The translations under genes and the position numbers were made by a program. Positions 1 to 7,599 of a stretch of 64,000 nt of DNA are shown one piece after another; within the stretch, counting starts at the first letter, position 1, and each line of letters opens with the position of its first letter. Under the pieces are notes generated by a model that was given only the letters and a program-made list of their open reading frames with translations, was not told where the DNA came from and ran no database searches. The stretch comes from Arthrobacter crusticola (lineage in GTDB: Bacteria > Actinomycetota > Actinomycetes > Actinomycetales > Micrococcaceae), in assembly GCF_004357995.1 (NCBI RefSeq), contig NZ_SMTK01000003.1, positions 620,001 through 684,000 on the forward strand, read 5' to 3'.

Positions 1-576
1 GGTCCGGCGCACGAACGCCTGATGCTCGCCAACCTGGCCGCCTCGCTGTTCGAGCACAAGCGCATCACCACCACGGTCACCAAGGCGAAGCGGCTCCGCC
101 CCTACGCCGAGCGCCTCGTCACCTTCGCCAAGAAGGGCGACCTCGCCTCGCGCCGCCGCGTCCTGGGCGTCATCAGCAGCAAGAGCATCGTTCACGAGCT
201 CTTCACTGAGATCGCACCGGCCGTCGCCAACCGCGAGGGCGGCTACACCCGCATCACGAAGATCGGCAACCGCAAGGGCGACAACGCTCCCATGGCTGTC
301 ATCGAGCTGGTCCTTGAGCCGCTGTCCGCCAAGCAGGCAGTCGTAGCCGAGGCCGAGCAGGCCAAGGCAGCCCCCGCGGCTCCGGCAGAGGAGACCGCAG
401 CGCCGGTCGAGTCCGCCGAGACCGTCGAGGCGACCGAGACCGCCGAGACTGTCGAGGCGACCGAGACCGAAGCACCCGCGGAGTCGACCGAGGCTGCAGA
501 GCCCGCCGACACCGCTTCCTCCACCGACGAGGCCGCAGCGTCCGACGACGCCGAAGCCCCCGAGGCCAAGAAGTAA
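1..576 (+). CDS. rplQ: 50S ribosomal protein L17 (5' end cut by window)
   Basis: Ribosomal protein L17 of the large subunit. The reading frame is open from the first base; the visible part starts inside the conserved N-terminus ([19 protein letters not shown]) and roughly a dozen residues, including the start codon, lie outside the window. The conserved L17 core ends near [10 protein letters not shown]. It is followed by a tail of about 75 residues rich in Ala, Glu and Thr with repeated VEATETAE-like units, a long acidic extension of the kind seen on actinobacterial L17 proteins. In the family this gene closes the rpoA operon, and a strong hairpin lies 43 bases past the stop codon. Confidence 0.97.
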   Translation, partial: GPAHERLMLANLAASLFEHKRITTTVTKAKRLRPYAERLVTFAKKGDLASRRRVLGVISSKSIVHELFTEIAPAVANREGGYTRITKIGNRKGDNAPMAVIELVLEPLSAKQAVVAEAEQAKAAPAAPAEETAAPVESAETVEATETAETVEATETEAPAESTEAAEPADTASSTDEAAASDDAEAPEAKK

Positions 577-591
577 CTTCGCCGAAGCTGG

Positions 592-1557
592 TTGAATACG
601 TTCGTGAATGATCAGTTGCCCGCCGGACCCGAGGGGTCCGGCGGGCTTCTGCGTGTCCGGCTCGATATCGCCTACGACGGCGCCCCCTTCGCCGGATGGG
701 CCCTCCAGCCGGGCCACGTCACCGTGCAGGGGGTCCTCGAGGAGGCCCTCTTCACGCTGCTGCGGCGCACCGCCCGCCTCACGGTGGCCGGCCGCACCGA
801 CGCCGGCGTCCACGCGCGCGGCCAGGTGGCCCACGTCGACCTGACACCGGGGGAGTGGCACGGCATCGGCCGGGGGAAGGACGTCGCGCCGGGGGAGGCC
901 CTGACACGGCGCCTGGGCGGCACCGTGAACCGGGTCCTCTCCGATCAGCTCACCGGGCGGGGACGCTCGATCAAGAATTCCATCCCGGCCGTCGTCGTTA
1001 AGAAGGCCGACCAGGCGCCGGAGGGCTTCGACGCCCGCTTCTCGGCGCTTTGGCGCCGCTACAGCTACACCATCGCCGACGCCCGCGTCGAACGCGACCC
1101 CCTCGCCCGCCGCACGGTGCTCTGGTATCCGGGGGACCTGGACGTGGAGCTGCTCAACGCCGGCGCCGCGCAGCTGACCGGCCTCCAGGACTTCCGGGCG
1201 TTCTGCAAGCCGCGCGAGGGCGCCACCACGGTGCGCGAACTGCAGCGCTTTGCCTACCGGCGGCGGCCCGACGGAATGATCGAGGTCACCGTCCAGGCCG
1301 ATGCGTTCTGCCACAACATGGTGAGGGCCCTCGTCGGCTCCACCCTGCGGGTGGGAAGCGGTGAACTGCCGGTCACCTGGATCGCCGAGCGCCTCGCCGC
1401 CCGGGTGAAGGACGCCCGTTCCGTGCTGGCGCCCCCGCACCCGCTGGTGCTTGAGGAAGTGGCCTACCCCGGCGTCGAGGAGCTTGGCCTGCGGGCGGAG
1501 CTGACCCGCGCCCGCCGGGCCGCTGAGGAGCCGCGCGAAGCTGCTGGCGGAGCGTAA
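592..1557 (+). CDS. truA: tRNA pseudouridine(38-40) synthase
   Basis: TruA converts U38-U40 of the tRNA anticodon arm to pseudouridine. The catalytic Asp is in AGRTDAGVHARG (D70 from the TTG at 592), and the second half of the fold follows (FDARFSALWRRYSY, then FCHNMVRALVG). At 321 residues it is longer than the roughly 270-residue E. coli enzyme, partly from an insert at about residues 90-135. The start is uncertain: TTG 592, GTG 604 and TTG 616 are all in frame and none has a good ribosome-binding site. The conserved RVRLDIAYDG begins only at residue 21, downstream of a perfect hairpin at 619-645 that probably terminates rplQ. Confidence 0.95.
   Translation: MNTFVNDQLPAGPEGSGGLLRVRLDIAYDGAPFAGWALQPGHVTVQGVLEEALFTLLRRTARLTVAGRTDAGVHARGQVAHVDLTPGEWHGIGRGKDVAPGEALTRRLGGTVNRVLSDQLTGRGRSIKNSIPAVVVKKADQAPEGFDARFSALWRRYSYTIADARVERDPLARRTVLWYPGDLDVELLNAGAAQLTGLQDFRAFCKPREGATTVRELQRFAYRRRPDGMIEVTVQADAFCHNMVRALVGSTLRVGSGELPVTWIAERLAARVKDARSVLAPPHPLVLEEVAYPGVEELGLRAELTRARRAAEEPREAAGGA
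619..645 (+). terminator. rplQ terminator hairpin, overlapping the truA 5' end
   Basis: A perfect 12-bp stem (CCCGCCGGACCC with GGGTCCGGCGGG) encloses a 3-base loop, followed by CTTCTG. It sits 43 bases after the rplQ stop codon. All usable truA starts lie upstream of it, so the hairpin is encoded inside the annotated truA N-terminus. It may partly attenuate read-through into truA. Confidence 0.7.
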
Positions 1558-1572
1558 GCCGGCAGGAAGGCC

Positions 1573-2223
1573 TTAGAGCGGCCCGTCAAGGAACAGCACC
1601 GCCACGGCGGCTGCCAGGATCATGCCGGGGCCGAAGGGAAAGCTGGTATTGCGGGTGCCTCGGCCCGAGAGCAACAGGGCGATGCCCGCCAGGCCCCCGA
1701 AGATGAACCCGCCCAGCAGTGCCGCCAGCCAGGCTTCGACGCCGACGTAGCCGCCGTAGAGACCCAGGACTCCCGCAAGCTTCACGTCACCCATGCCCAT
1801 GCCGGCGGGGGAGATGAACGCCAGCAGCAGGTAGAACAGGAACATCACGGCGCCGCCGAGCAGCGCGCCAACAAGCGGCCGCCAGCCGCCCTCAATCGCC
1901 GCGACGAGCAGGGCCATTCCCGTGACGGCGAGGAACGGGAGCAGTAGTGCGTTCGGCAGGAGCTTGGAGCGCAGGTCGATCGCCGCGAGCAGCACCCCGA
2001 AGACGGGCAGCACGAGGTACAGCAGGACCTCCGTCGGTGCTTCGGCCTTCAGGGCGCCGAGGGCGCAGAACAGGCCGGTGAGGACGGCGACGGGCCACCG
2101 CCAGCGGCCGGGAAGCACAGTCCGTGGATCCCGCGCCGCCAGGGGAAACATCCGGTAGGCGGTGAGACTGCCCGCGACGGCGTACACGAGCGCGAGGACG
2201 GCCCCCGGTGCGGCGTCAGGCAT
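1573..2223 (-). CDS. A24-family prepilin peptidase (TadV/CpaA type)
   Basis: Membrane aspartyl protease that removes the leader of Flp/Tad prepilins. From the ATG at 2223 the two catalytic Asp residues are D83 (AIDLRSKLLPN) and D146 in the GxGD motif (GMGMGDVKLAG), within a multi-helix membrane protein of 216 residues. It has only the peptidase domain, as in TadV/CpaA; the Cys-rich methylating domain of PilD is absent. I prefer ATG 2223 over the upstream in-frame GTG at 2256 because an AGGTG lies about 8 bases upstream. It faces the pilus regulator gene across a shared 220-bp region and is separated from the pilus operon it most likely serves. Confidence 0.88.
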   Translation of the reverse strand: MPDAAPGAVLALVYAVAGSLTAYRMFPLAARDPRTVLPGRWRWPVAVLTGLFCALGALKAEAPTEVLLYLVLPVFGVLLAAIDLRSKLLPNALLLPFLAVTGMALLVAAIEGGWRPLVGALLGGAVMFLFYLLLAFISPAGMGMGDVKLAGVLGLYGGYVGVEAWLAALLGGFIFGGLAGIALLLSGRGTRNTSFPFGPGMILAAAVAVLFLDGPL

Positions 2224-2321
2224 GGGTCGACACCTGCCGGCGGGGCCCGCTGGCACTGGCTTCGGTCCTGGGATTCCGTAGGTAAATCAACTTTCCCCTG
2301 TCGTTGGATCAACCATCATTA

Positions 2322-2345
2322 TCACTCCTGTTGGTACAGGAGTGA
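2322..2345. promoter_or_regulatory. 10-bp inverted repeat upstream of the response regulator
   Basis: TCACTCCTGT-TGGT-ACAGGAGTGA is a perfect 10-bp inverted repeat with a 4-base centre. It lies in the divergent region between the prepilin peptidase and response regulator genes. Both arms carry ACAGGAGT when read 5'-3', an 8-mer also present in the repeat array upstream of flp. A weak promoter for the regulator (TTGGTA, 17-bp spacer, ACTATT) would overlap it, suggesting autoregulation. This is an inferred operator. Confidence 0.55.
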
Positions 2346-2446
2346 CGAGGGTTACTATTGTCCTATTCAGCGGGGGTCCTGCGAGGTGTGGGCCGCGGTA
2401 AGACCCGAATGCGAGGCGCATCACTGGACTGAAGGCGGAAGGCGTT

Positions 2447-3238
2447 ATGAACGATCCTGGGGTGGCGGTCGTTATTGAGGACGACGACGATGTCCGGAAC
2501 CTGCTGAGCGCCGTGCTGCGGCAATCAGGATTCGAGGTCCATGCTGCGCCGACTGGCCGCGACGGCGTCCGCCTGGTCCGCGAGGTGGAGCCGATCGTGG
2601 TCACCGTCGACCTTGGCCTGCCCGACATCGACGGTTACGAGGTGCTGCGCCGGGTACGCGCCTTCAGCGACTGCTACGTCGTCATCCTGACCTCGCGCGC
2701 CGATGAACTCGATGCCCTGATGGGCCTTCAATCGGGGGCCGATGACTACCTCACCAAGCCCTTCCGGCCGCGCGAGCTGCGGGCCCGGGTCGCGGCGATG
2801 ATGCGTCGGCCCCGGTCCGGTGCCGGCGGCGCCCCCCTGATGGGCGGCGGGCCCACCGGACTGGTCCCCGGTTCCGGCGGCCCCAGGAGTGCGCGGATGA
2901 GCACCATCAATGTGCTGCGGCACAACGGGCTGGTGCTCGACCACCATGCGCGGACCGTCTCGGTGGACGGCGCCGAACTGTCCCTGACCCGCAGCGAGTT
3001 CGACCTTCTCCACGCGCTCCTGCTGGGACGGGGCGCCGTTCGAACGAAGGCCGACCTGGTGAAGGTGGTCCGGGGAGAGGCGCCCGGAGCATCGACCTAC
3101 ATCAGCGATTCCGACGAGCGGGCCATCGAGGTCCACATGGGGAACATCCGGCGGAAGCTGTGCGAAGACCCCCGGAACCCCCGCTGGTTCCAGACGGTAC
3201 GTGGCGTGGGGTACCGGCTGACGCCCGAGCAGCCCTAA
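2447..3238 (+). CDS. OmpR/PhoB-family response regulator (orphan)
   Basis: Two-component response regulator of 263 residues. The N-terminal receiver has the acidic pocket (EDDDD at 11-15), the phosphoacceptor D55 (VDLGLPDIDG), T82/S83 and K104 (TKPFRPRE). A linker rich in Gly, Pro and Ser of about 35 residues leads to a C-terminal winged helix (about 152-258, LTRSEFDLLHALL and VRGVGYRLTPEQP). No histidine kinase gene is next to it. It lies beside the prepilin peptidase and near the Tad pilus operon, so pilus regulation is the likely role, supported by shared motif sites (see the flp promoter). The signal and cognate kinase are unknown. Confidence 0.92.
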   Translation: MNDPGVAVVIEDDDDVRNLLSAVLRQSGFEVHAAPTGRDGVRLVREVEPIVVTVDLGLPDIDGYEVLRRVRAFSDCYVVILTSRADELDALMGLQSGADDYLTKPFRPRELRARVAAMMRRPRSGAGGAPLMGGGPTGLVPGSGGPRSARMSTINVLRHNGLVLDHHARTVSVDGAELSLTRSEFDLLHALLLGRGAVRTKADLVKVVRGEAPGASTYISDSDERAIEVHMGNIRRKLCEDPRNPRWFQTVRGVGYRLTPEQP

Positions 3239-3321
3239 AGCGGCATGCAGGCTCTGCACGACGCGGGGTGTACGCGGGGCGGAGCGTCGGCAATACTGTG
3301 GGCGGAAGCAGAGGAGTGCCC

Positions 3322-3903
3322 ATGGGCAAAGTAGTTATGTACAGCTCGGTGTCGGTAGACGGCTTCATCGCGGACGAGAACGACCAGCCCGGACCGCTGT
3401 TCGACTGGTTGCTCAGCGGTGACGTGCCGCTGGACGAAAGCGGCGAGTTGAAGGTATCGCAGACGTCCTACGACTACACCAGGGCGTACTGGAACCAGAT
3501 CGGGGTGACTGTCGCCGGCCGCCGGGTCTTCGACATGACGGACGGCTGGGGCGGGAAGCCCCCGAGCGGAATCGACCACGTGGTCGTCGTGACGCACCGG
3601 CCGGCGCCCGAGGGCTGGGATCCGGCGGCGCCGTTTCACTTCGTCGACGGCGTCGAGGCAGCCGTGGCCAGGGCGCAGGAGCTTGCGGGGAACCGCATCG
3701 TCGAGGTCGCCGCCGGGGACGTCGGGGGGCAGGCGCTTGCCGCGGGCCTGGTCGACGAGGTGCGCATGGACGTCGTACCCGTCGTGCTCGGGTCCGGGAG
3801 GCGCTACTTCGGGCCGGTCCACACGCAGCACCTGTTGGAGGAACCTGACGAGGTGATTCAGGGCAACCGGGTGCTTCACCTGCGCTATCGGGTGCGGCGT
3901 TGA
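3322..3903 (+). CDS. Dihydrofolate reductase-family (RibD C-terminal-like) protein
   Basis: Protein of 193 residues with the DHFR/RibD-C fold signature MGKVVMYSSVSVDGFIA at the start, VAGRRVFDMTDGWGG in the middle and VDEVRMDVVPVVLGSGRRYFG near the end. These proteins are predicted NAD(P)H-dependent reductases and their substrates are rarely known. ATG 3322 is chosen because GAGGAG lies just upstream and the protein begins exactly at the conserved first strand; the reading frame also extends upstream but overlaps the response regulator gene. It is convergent with the DUF808 gene. No pathway partner is visible nearby. Confidence 0.85.
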   Translation: MGKVVMYSSVSVDGFIADENDQPGPLFDWLLSGDVPLDESGELKVSQTSYDYTRAYWNQIGVTVAGRRVFDMTDGWGGKPPSGIDHVVVVTHRPAPEGWDPAAPFHFVDGVEAAVARAQELAGNRIVEVAAGDVGGQALAAGLVDEVRMDVVPVVLGSGRRYFGPVHTQHLLEEPDEVIQGNRVLHLRYRVRR

Positions 3904-3951
3904 CCGGCTACCCCCGCAACGGTGAAGCGCCCTTGGATCAGTGATCCCAGG

Positions 3952-3981
3952 GGCAGGTGGCGTCAAGGGGTGCCACCCGCC
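3952..3981. terminator. Hairpin between convergent genes
   Basis: GGTGGC and GCCACC pair across a 10-base loop, with further pairing (GGC/GCC) beyond one mismatch. It lies between the stop codons of the convergent reductase and DUF808 genes and could serve both as a terminator. There is no T-run, so this call is weak. Confidence 0.35.
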
Positions 3982-3990
3982 GGATGGGAC

Positions 3991-5013
3991 CTAGGAGGCC
4001 GAATCGGCGTCGTGCTTGTCCGGCCGGTAACCGGAGAGGGCGGCGCGGACGTCGCCCTCTTCGTGCCCGCCCTTCTTCTTGCCGAACGGCAGCACCTTCA
4101 TCAGCGGGTGCACGACCGCCATCACGACAAGGCCCCAGGCGAGTCCGAGGACGGCCGAGCACAGGGTGTTGACCAGCCAGACCAGGAAGCTGCCGACCAC
4201 CGCGATTTCCGCGAACGGGTGCTCAAGGGCGTGGACCAAGTCGTACGGGGCGTGCCAGCCGAGGTCGTAGGCGCCCTGCAGCATGATGTGTCCGCCGACC
4301 CAGAGCATGGCGATCGTCCCGATGAAGGTGATCGCGGCCAGCACGGCGGGCATGCCCTTGACGAGCAGCTCGCCGATGCGCTTGGCGCCCGCGGAGTCCT
4401 TCTTGGTCAGGTGCAGGCCGATGTCGTCCATCTTGACGATGAGCCCGACGGCGCCGTACACGAGCACCGTGATCGCCAGCGCCACCACAACCAGGATGAT
4501 CGCCCGCGCCCATATCGACTCATTGGCCACCTCATTCAGCGAGATGACCATGATTTCGCAGGAGAGGATGAAGTCTGTGGTGATGGCCCCCTTGGTGACC
4601 TTGGCCTCCGCCTCCGGGCCCCGTTCCACCACCGGCGATTCTTTGGCCTCGTGGTGCCCGCGGATCTTGTGCCAGACCTTTTCGGCACCCTCGTAGCACA
4701 GGTAGGTTCCGCCCAGCATGAGGATGAAGGGGATGACCGCCGGGATGAAGGTGCTGATCAGCAGCAGCGCCGGCAGGATGATCAACAGCTTGTTGCGCAG
4801 TGAGCCCCAGAAGATCCGCTTGATCATCGGCAGTTCGCGCGATGGATCCGACCCGGAGACGTACTGCGGGGTGACGGCGGCGTCGTCGATCACCACGCCG
4901 GCGGCCTTGGTCCCCGCCTTGGCGGCCCCCGCAGCGACGTCATCCACCGAGGCGGCCGCAATGCGGGCAATGGCTGCGACGTCGTCGAACAGGGCGAAGA
5001 GACCGCCGCTCAC
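3991..5013 (-). CDS. DUF808 family integral membrane protein
   Basis: Member of the DUF808 (YedI-like) membrane protein family, whose function is unknown. The signature N-terminus SGGLFALFDDVAAIARIAA is followed by several hydrophobic segments (LIILPALLLISTFIPAVIPF, AIILVVVALAITVLVYGAVG, LAAITFIGTIAMLWVGG, WLVNTLCSAVLGLAWGLVVM) and a charged tail. GTG 5013 is chosen over the in-frame GTG at 5028 because a GGAGG lies 6 bases before it and family members begin at SGGLFAL. A TATACT -10 box at 5096-5091 gives a leader of about 75 bases. It probably has its own promoter and is not part of the Tad operon. Confidence 0.88.
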   Translation of the reverse strand: MSGGLFALFDDVAAIARIAAASVDDVAAGAAKAGTKAAGVVIDDAAVTPQYVSGSDPSRELPMIKRIFWGSLRNKLLIILPALLLISTFIPAVIPFILMLGGTYLCYEGAEKVWHKIRGHHEAKESPVVERGPEAEAKVTKGAITTDFILSCEIMVISLNEVANESIWARAIILVVVALAITVLVYGAVGLIVKMDDIGLHLTKKDSAGAKRIGELLVKGMPAVLAAITFIGTIAMLWVGGHIMLQGAYDLGWHAPYDLVHALEHPFAEIAVVGSFLVWLVNTLCSAVLGLAWGLVVMAVVHPLMKVLPFGKKKGGHEEGDVRAALSGYRPDKHDADSAS

Positions 5014-5090
5014 AGGTGGCCTCCGCACTGCTTGGAGGTGGACGGCTGGGCGGAGAGGCCACGGTTGAGGCGCGTGATCAGCATGCTTAG

Positions 5091-5096
5091 AGTATA
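5091..5096 (-). promoter_or_regulatory. Probable -10 box for the DUF808 gene
   Basis: Read on the minus strand the hexamer is TATACT. It sits about 80 bases before the GTG start of the DUF808 gene. No convincing -35 box is visible 16-18 bases upstream, so the call is tentative. Confidence 0.35.
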
Positions 5097-5193
5097 AGGT
5101 GGCACGTGGCCTCCCGATCTACTTCCGCCCGTTTACGAAGCTGCGCCCGAGCGTGGCGGTTGCGGGAGCTGGAGGGGTTTCCGGCCGTCGCCG

Positions 5194-5652
5194 CTACAGG
5201 CAGCCGGTGGTGAGCAGGTAGGTGGTGCGCAGCTCCACGACGGTATCCCGTCCGCACCGCTCCAGTGCGGGCAGAGCGCCGATCGCCTCGCGGAGCTGGA
5301 AGCAGCGGAGGAAGCCTTCGATCCGGGAGGCCAGAGCCGACAGTCGGGGTGCGCCGACCATGGTGGAGACGGCCCGAAGGTTGACGACGGCCTCAAGGGC
5401 CGCTTTGGAATCCTCATCGGCCAGGGACGAGGTGAGGCGGTGGATGCGCTCGTCCCAGAACGCCACGTAATCGCTCACGAAGGCCCGGACGGTGGCAATA
5501 TCCTCGAGCTCCTGCCCGAGCTCTTCCAAAACCGTGAGATCCAGCAGAGGTGCAGCGCCGGCATCGCCCGCATCGGGGCGACCGGCGGAGGTCTGCTCGG
5601 GGCGGGCAGCGCCTTGGCTGTCCTGGCTGGAATCGTACGGTGATGTTGCCAC
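5194..5652 (-). CDS. HPt-like protein lacking the phosphoacceptor His
   Basis: Protein of 152 residues from a GTG start. After about 37 disordered residues comes a helical region (about 40-135) that resembles a histidine-phosphotransfer (HPt) four-helix bundle: ALEAVVNLRAVSTMVGAPRL lines up with the usual A-H-S-L-K-G-S-S-x-x-L-G-A segment. At the position of the phosphorylatable His the residue is Val (V90), while L92, R93 and the G100-A101 pair are kept. It cannot act as a standard phosphorelay protein if the alignment is right; it may be a docking or decoy partner for the orphan response regulator. It lies 110 bases downstream of tadC on the same strand, likely as the last gene of the pilus operon. 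Family assignment is by eye and moderate. Confidence 0.6.
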   Translation of the reverse strand: MATSPYDSSQDSQGAARPEQTSAGRPDAGDAGAAPLLDLTVLEELGQELEDIATVRAFVSDYVAFWDERIHRLTSSLADEDSKAALEAVVNLRAVSTMVGAPRLSALASRIEGFLRCFQLREAIGALPALERCGRDTVVELRTTYLLTTGCL

Positions 5653-5761
5653 TCTCTAAGGCTACTTTCGAAGTCCATGGAAGAGTGTGTGGAAAGCCGA
5701 TACTTCGCAAAAACTGCGGTATTACTGTGGTGCGAGATTCGTTGAACGGTCCGGCGCAGGA

Positions 5762-6640
5762 TTATCCGAAAGTTCTCATGATGTTGATCGCGGCCGGGCC
5801 AAGCATGACGATAAACATCACCGGAAAGATGAAAAGGATCAGCGGGAAGAGAGTTTTGACAGGGAGCTTCATTGCCTTTTCCTCGGCGCGTTGGCGGCGC
5901 TTCACCCTTGATTGCTTTGCTTGGGTTTTCAGGACTGTTGAGATCCCGATCCCATATTTGTCCGCCTGCACTACGGCACGCACGAAGCTCTTGAGGTCAT
6001 CGACCGTAGACCGCTCGGCCATGGATTGGTAGGCCTCGCGGCGGGGCCTTCCGACCTGAATATCCTGAAGCGTTCGGACAATTTCCTCCGCCAGAGGACC
6101 TTTGCCATTCTGTCCGGCCCGAGCCATGGCGGTTTCGAAACCGAGCCCCGCCTCCACCGAGATGAGCATCTGGTCCAGAGTGTCCGGCAGCTCCTGCTCG
6201 ATGGCCTGCTGGCGCTTTACTGCCGAGTTGTAGATCAGCAGGTCAGGCATAAAGTAGAACAGCGCCGTGATAAAAAGCCCAAGAAGCACCATCTGCGCGC
6301 CCGCATTATTGCTGTACAGCAGAAGTCCAAGCGCCGCACCAGCGAGGCCGAGAGTTGGCTTGATGGCCAGTACCTTATCGAGGGGCATCGACCTGGGGCG
6401 CCCGGCGAAGGCGAGAAGCCCATCCAGCCTGGCGATGTAAGCGGTAGGTGTGGCCTTGCGAACTATGTCGATGAGAACTGGGGTAGGAGCCTGCGATTGC
6501 CCGTCGGGTCCGCCGATCCCATTCGAGAGATTCGCTTTGATCGCCATAGCCGCTGCGCGGTCGGTGGAAAACAAAGTCCAGACTAGATAGGACAGCGGAA
6601 AAACTATCAAGGCAATAGATGCCCAAACCGAGAAAGTCAT
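5762..6640 (-). CDS. tadC: Tad pilus assembly inner-membrane protein TadC (GspF family)
   Basis: Type II secretion F-family protein of 292 residues with an N-terminal membrane segment, a central cytoplasmic region (QQAIEQELPDTLDQMLISVE, then GLGFETAMARAG) and two C-terminal hydrophobic segments (LGLAGAALGLLLYSNN in the centre and FPLILFIFPVMFIVMLGPAA at the end). With TadB it forms the membrane platform through which the TadA ATPase drives pilus assembly. It starts 11 bases after tadB. The gene is markedly AT-richer than the rest of the window (37% GC by hand count over 6601-6660, at its start) and uses codons rare in neighbouring genes. Confidence 0.9.
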   Translation of the reverse strand: MTFSVWASIALIVFPLSYLVWTLFSTDRAAAMAIKANLSNGIGGPDGQSQAPTPVLIDIVRKATPTAYIARLDGLLAFAGRPRSMPLDKVLAIKPTLGLAGAALGLLLYSNNAGAQMVLLGLFITALFYFMPDLLIYNSAVKRQQAIEQELPDTLDQMLISVEAGLGFETAMARAGQNGKGPLAEEIVRTLQDIQVGRPRREAYQSMAERSTVDDLKSFVRAVVQADKYGIGISTVLKTQAKQSRVKRRQRAEEKAMKLPVKTLFPLILFIFPVMFIVMLGPAAINIMRTFG

Positions 6641-6651
6641 TTATCGGTACC

Positions 6652-7599
6652 TCAAAATTTGATTTTGATCATGCGGCTCAGCCAGAAGCCGCCTATCGCG
6701 TACATGATCACACTTAAGGCAATCATGGCAATGCCTATAGGATGCTCGATAAGCACCACCATGTAAGTCGGGTTAATGAAGCGGAACAGCACCGCGATCG
6801 CTACGGGGAGGCCCATCAGGATGTAGGCGGACATAACTCCCTCTGCGCTGAGCGATCGAATCATTCCTTTGATCTCGCTTCGCTCTCGGATGGTTTCGGC
6901 CACATGTTCCAGGACCTCCGCAAGATCGCCTCCGACCTCGCGGTGGATCTGAATTGCCTGAGCGATCCACTCGAAGTCCTCGCTGGCCATCCGACGGGCG
7001 GCGTCTTCAATCGCCTGCTCTGCGTCCTTTCCAATCCGGGTTTCATTGATGATCCGGGCAAGTTCCTCGGACGTTGGGGAGTCTGCATCCACTGCTACCG
7101 CATCGATTGAGCGCATGACGCTGTGACCGGCGCGGAGTCCACCAATCAACGTCTGGATGGTGTCGGGCAGTTGGGAATCGAACTTCATCCTGCGCCTGTT
7201 GGTGCGTACATTGAGCAGAAATTTCGCAAGAAATGGAGTTGCGAGGGCTGAGAAGAGGCTTACCGCAGGGTGGATGAACACGCCCGTCACGACGCCGCTG
7301 ACGACGGAAGCGGCGACAACAAAAACGGTGACCTCGGCAGGCGATGCCTTAATCCCCGCGTTATACAACGTTTCCTTGTTGAACAATCCGCCTTTTTCGC
7401 CGATGACGCCGTCTACGGCGGTGACAGTCGATTCAGTGACGCGGCTGAAGACCGAAAGCTCGGGGGCGGTAGACGGCCGGCGGCGGTGGAGGGGGATTGC
7501 GCTTTGACGGGGCTTCAGAACCACGACGAACACTAGGAACAGCGCAGCGGAACACATGCCGACTGCGGTGAAAAAGAGAACAGGGCTGTCCACGGTCAT
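6652..7599 (-). CDS. tadB: Tad pilus assembly inner-membrane protein TadB (GspF family)
   Basis: Type II secretion F-family protein of 315 residues, partner of TadC in the pilus platform. It has an N-terminal membrane anchor (LFFTAVGMCSAALFLVFVVV), a conserved F-domain (FDSQLPDTIQTLIGGLRAGH, then IHREVGGDLAEVLEHVAETI) and C-terminal membrane segments (AYILMGLPVAIAVLFRF, IGIAMIALSVIMYAIGGFW). Its start overlaps the tadA stop by 4 bases (ATGA), showing translational coupling in the operon. Confidence 0.92.
   Translation of the reverse strand: MTVDSPVLFFTAVGMCSAALFLVFVVVLKPRQSAIPLHRRRPSTAPELSVFSRVTESTVTAVDGVIGEKGGLFNKETLYNAGIKASPAEVTVFVVAASVVSGVVTGVFIHPAVSLFSALATPFLAKFLLNVRTNRRRMKFDSQLPDTIQTLIGGLRAGHSVMRSIDAVAVDADSPTSEELARIINETRIGKDAEQAIEDAARRMASEDFEWIAQAIQIHREVGGDLAEVLEHVAETIRERSEIKGMIRSLSAEGVMSAYILMGLPVAIAVLFRFINPTYMVVLIEHPIGIAMIALSVIMYAIGGFWLSRMIKIKF

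Noticed and set aside
4079-4803. Plus-strand frames opposite the DUF808 gene
   Set aside because: The minus-strand protein has the full DUF808 signature and helices, and the plus-strand frames overlap it with no coding features.
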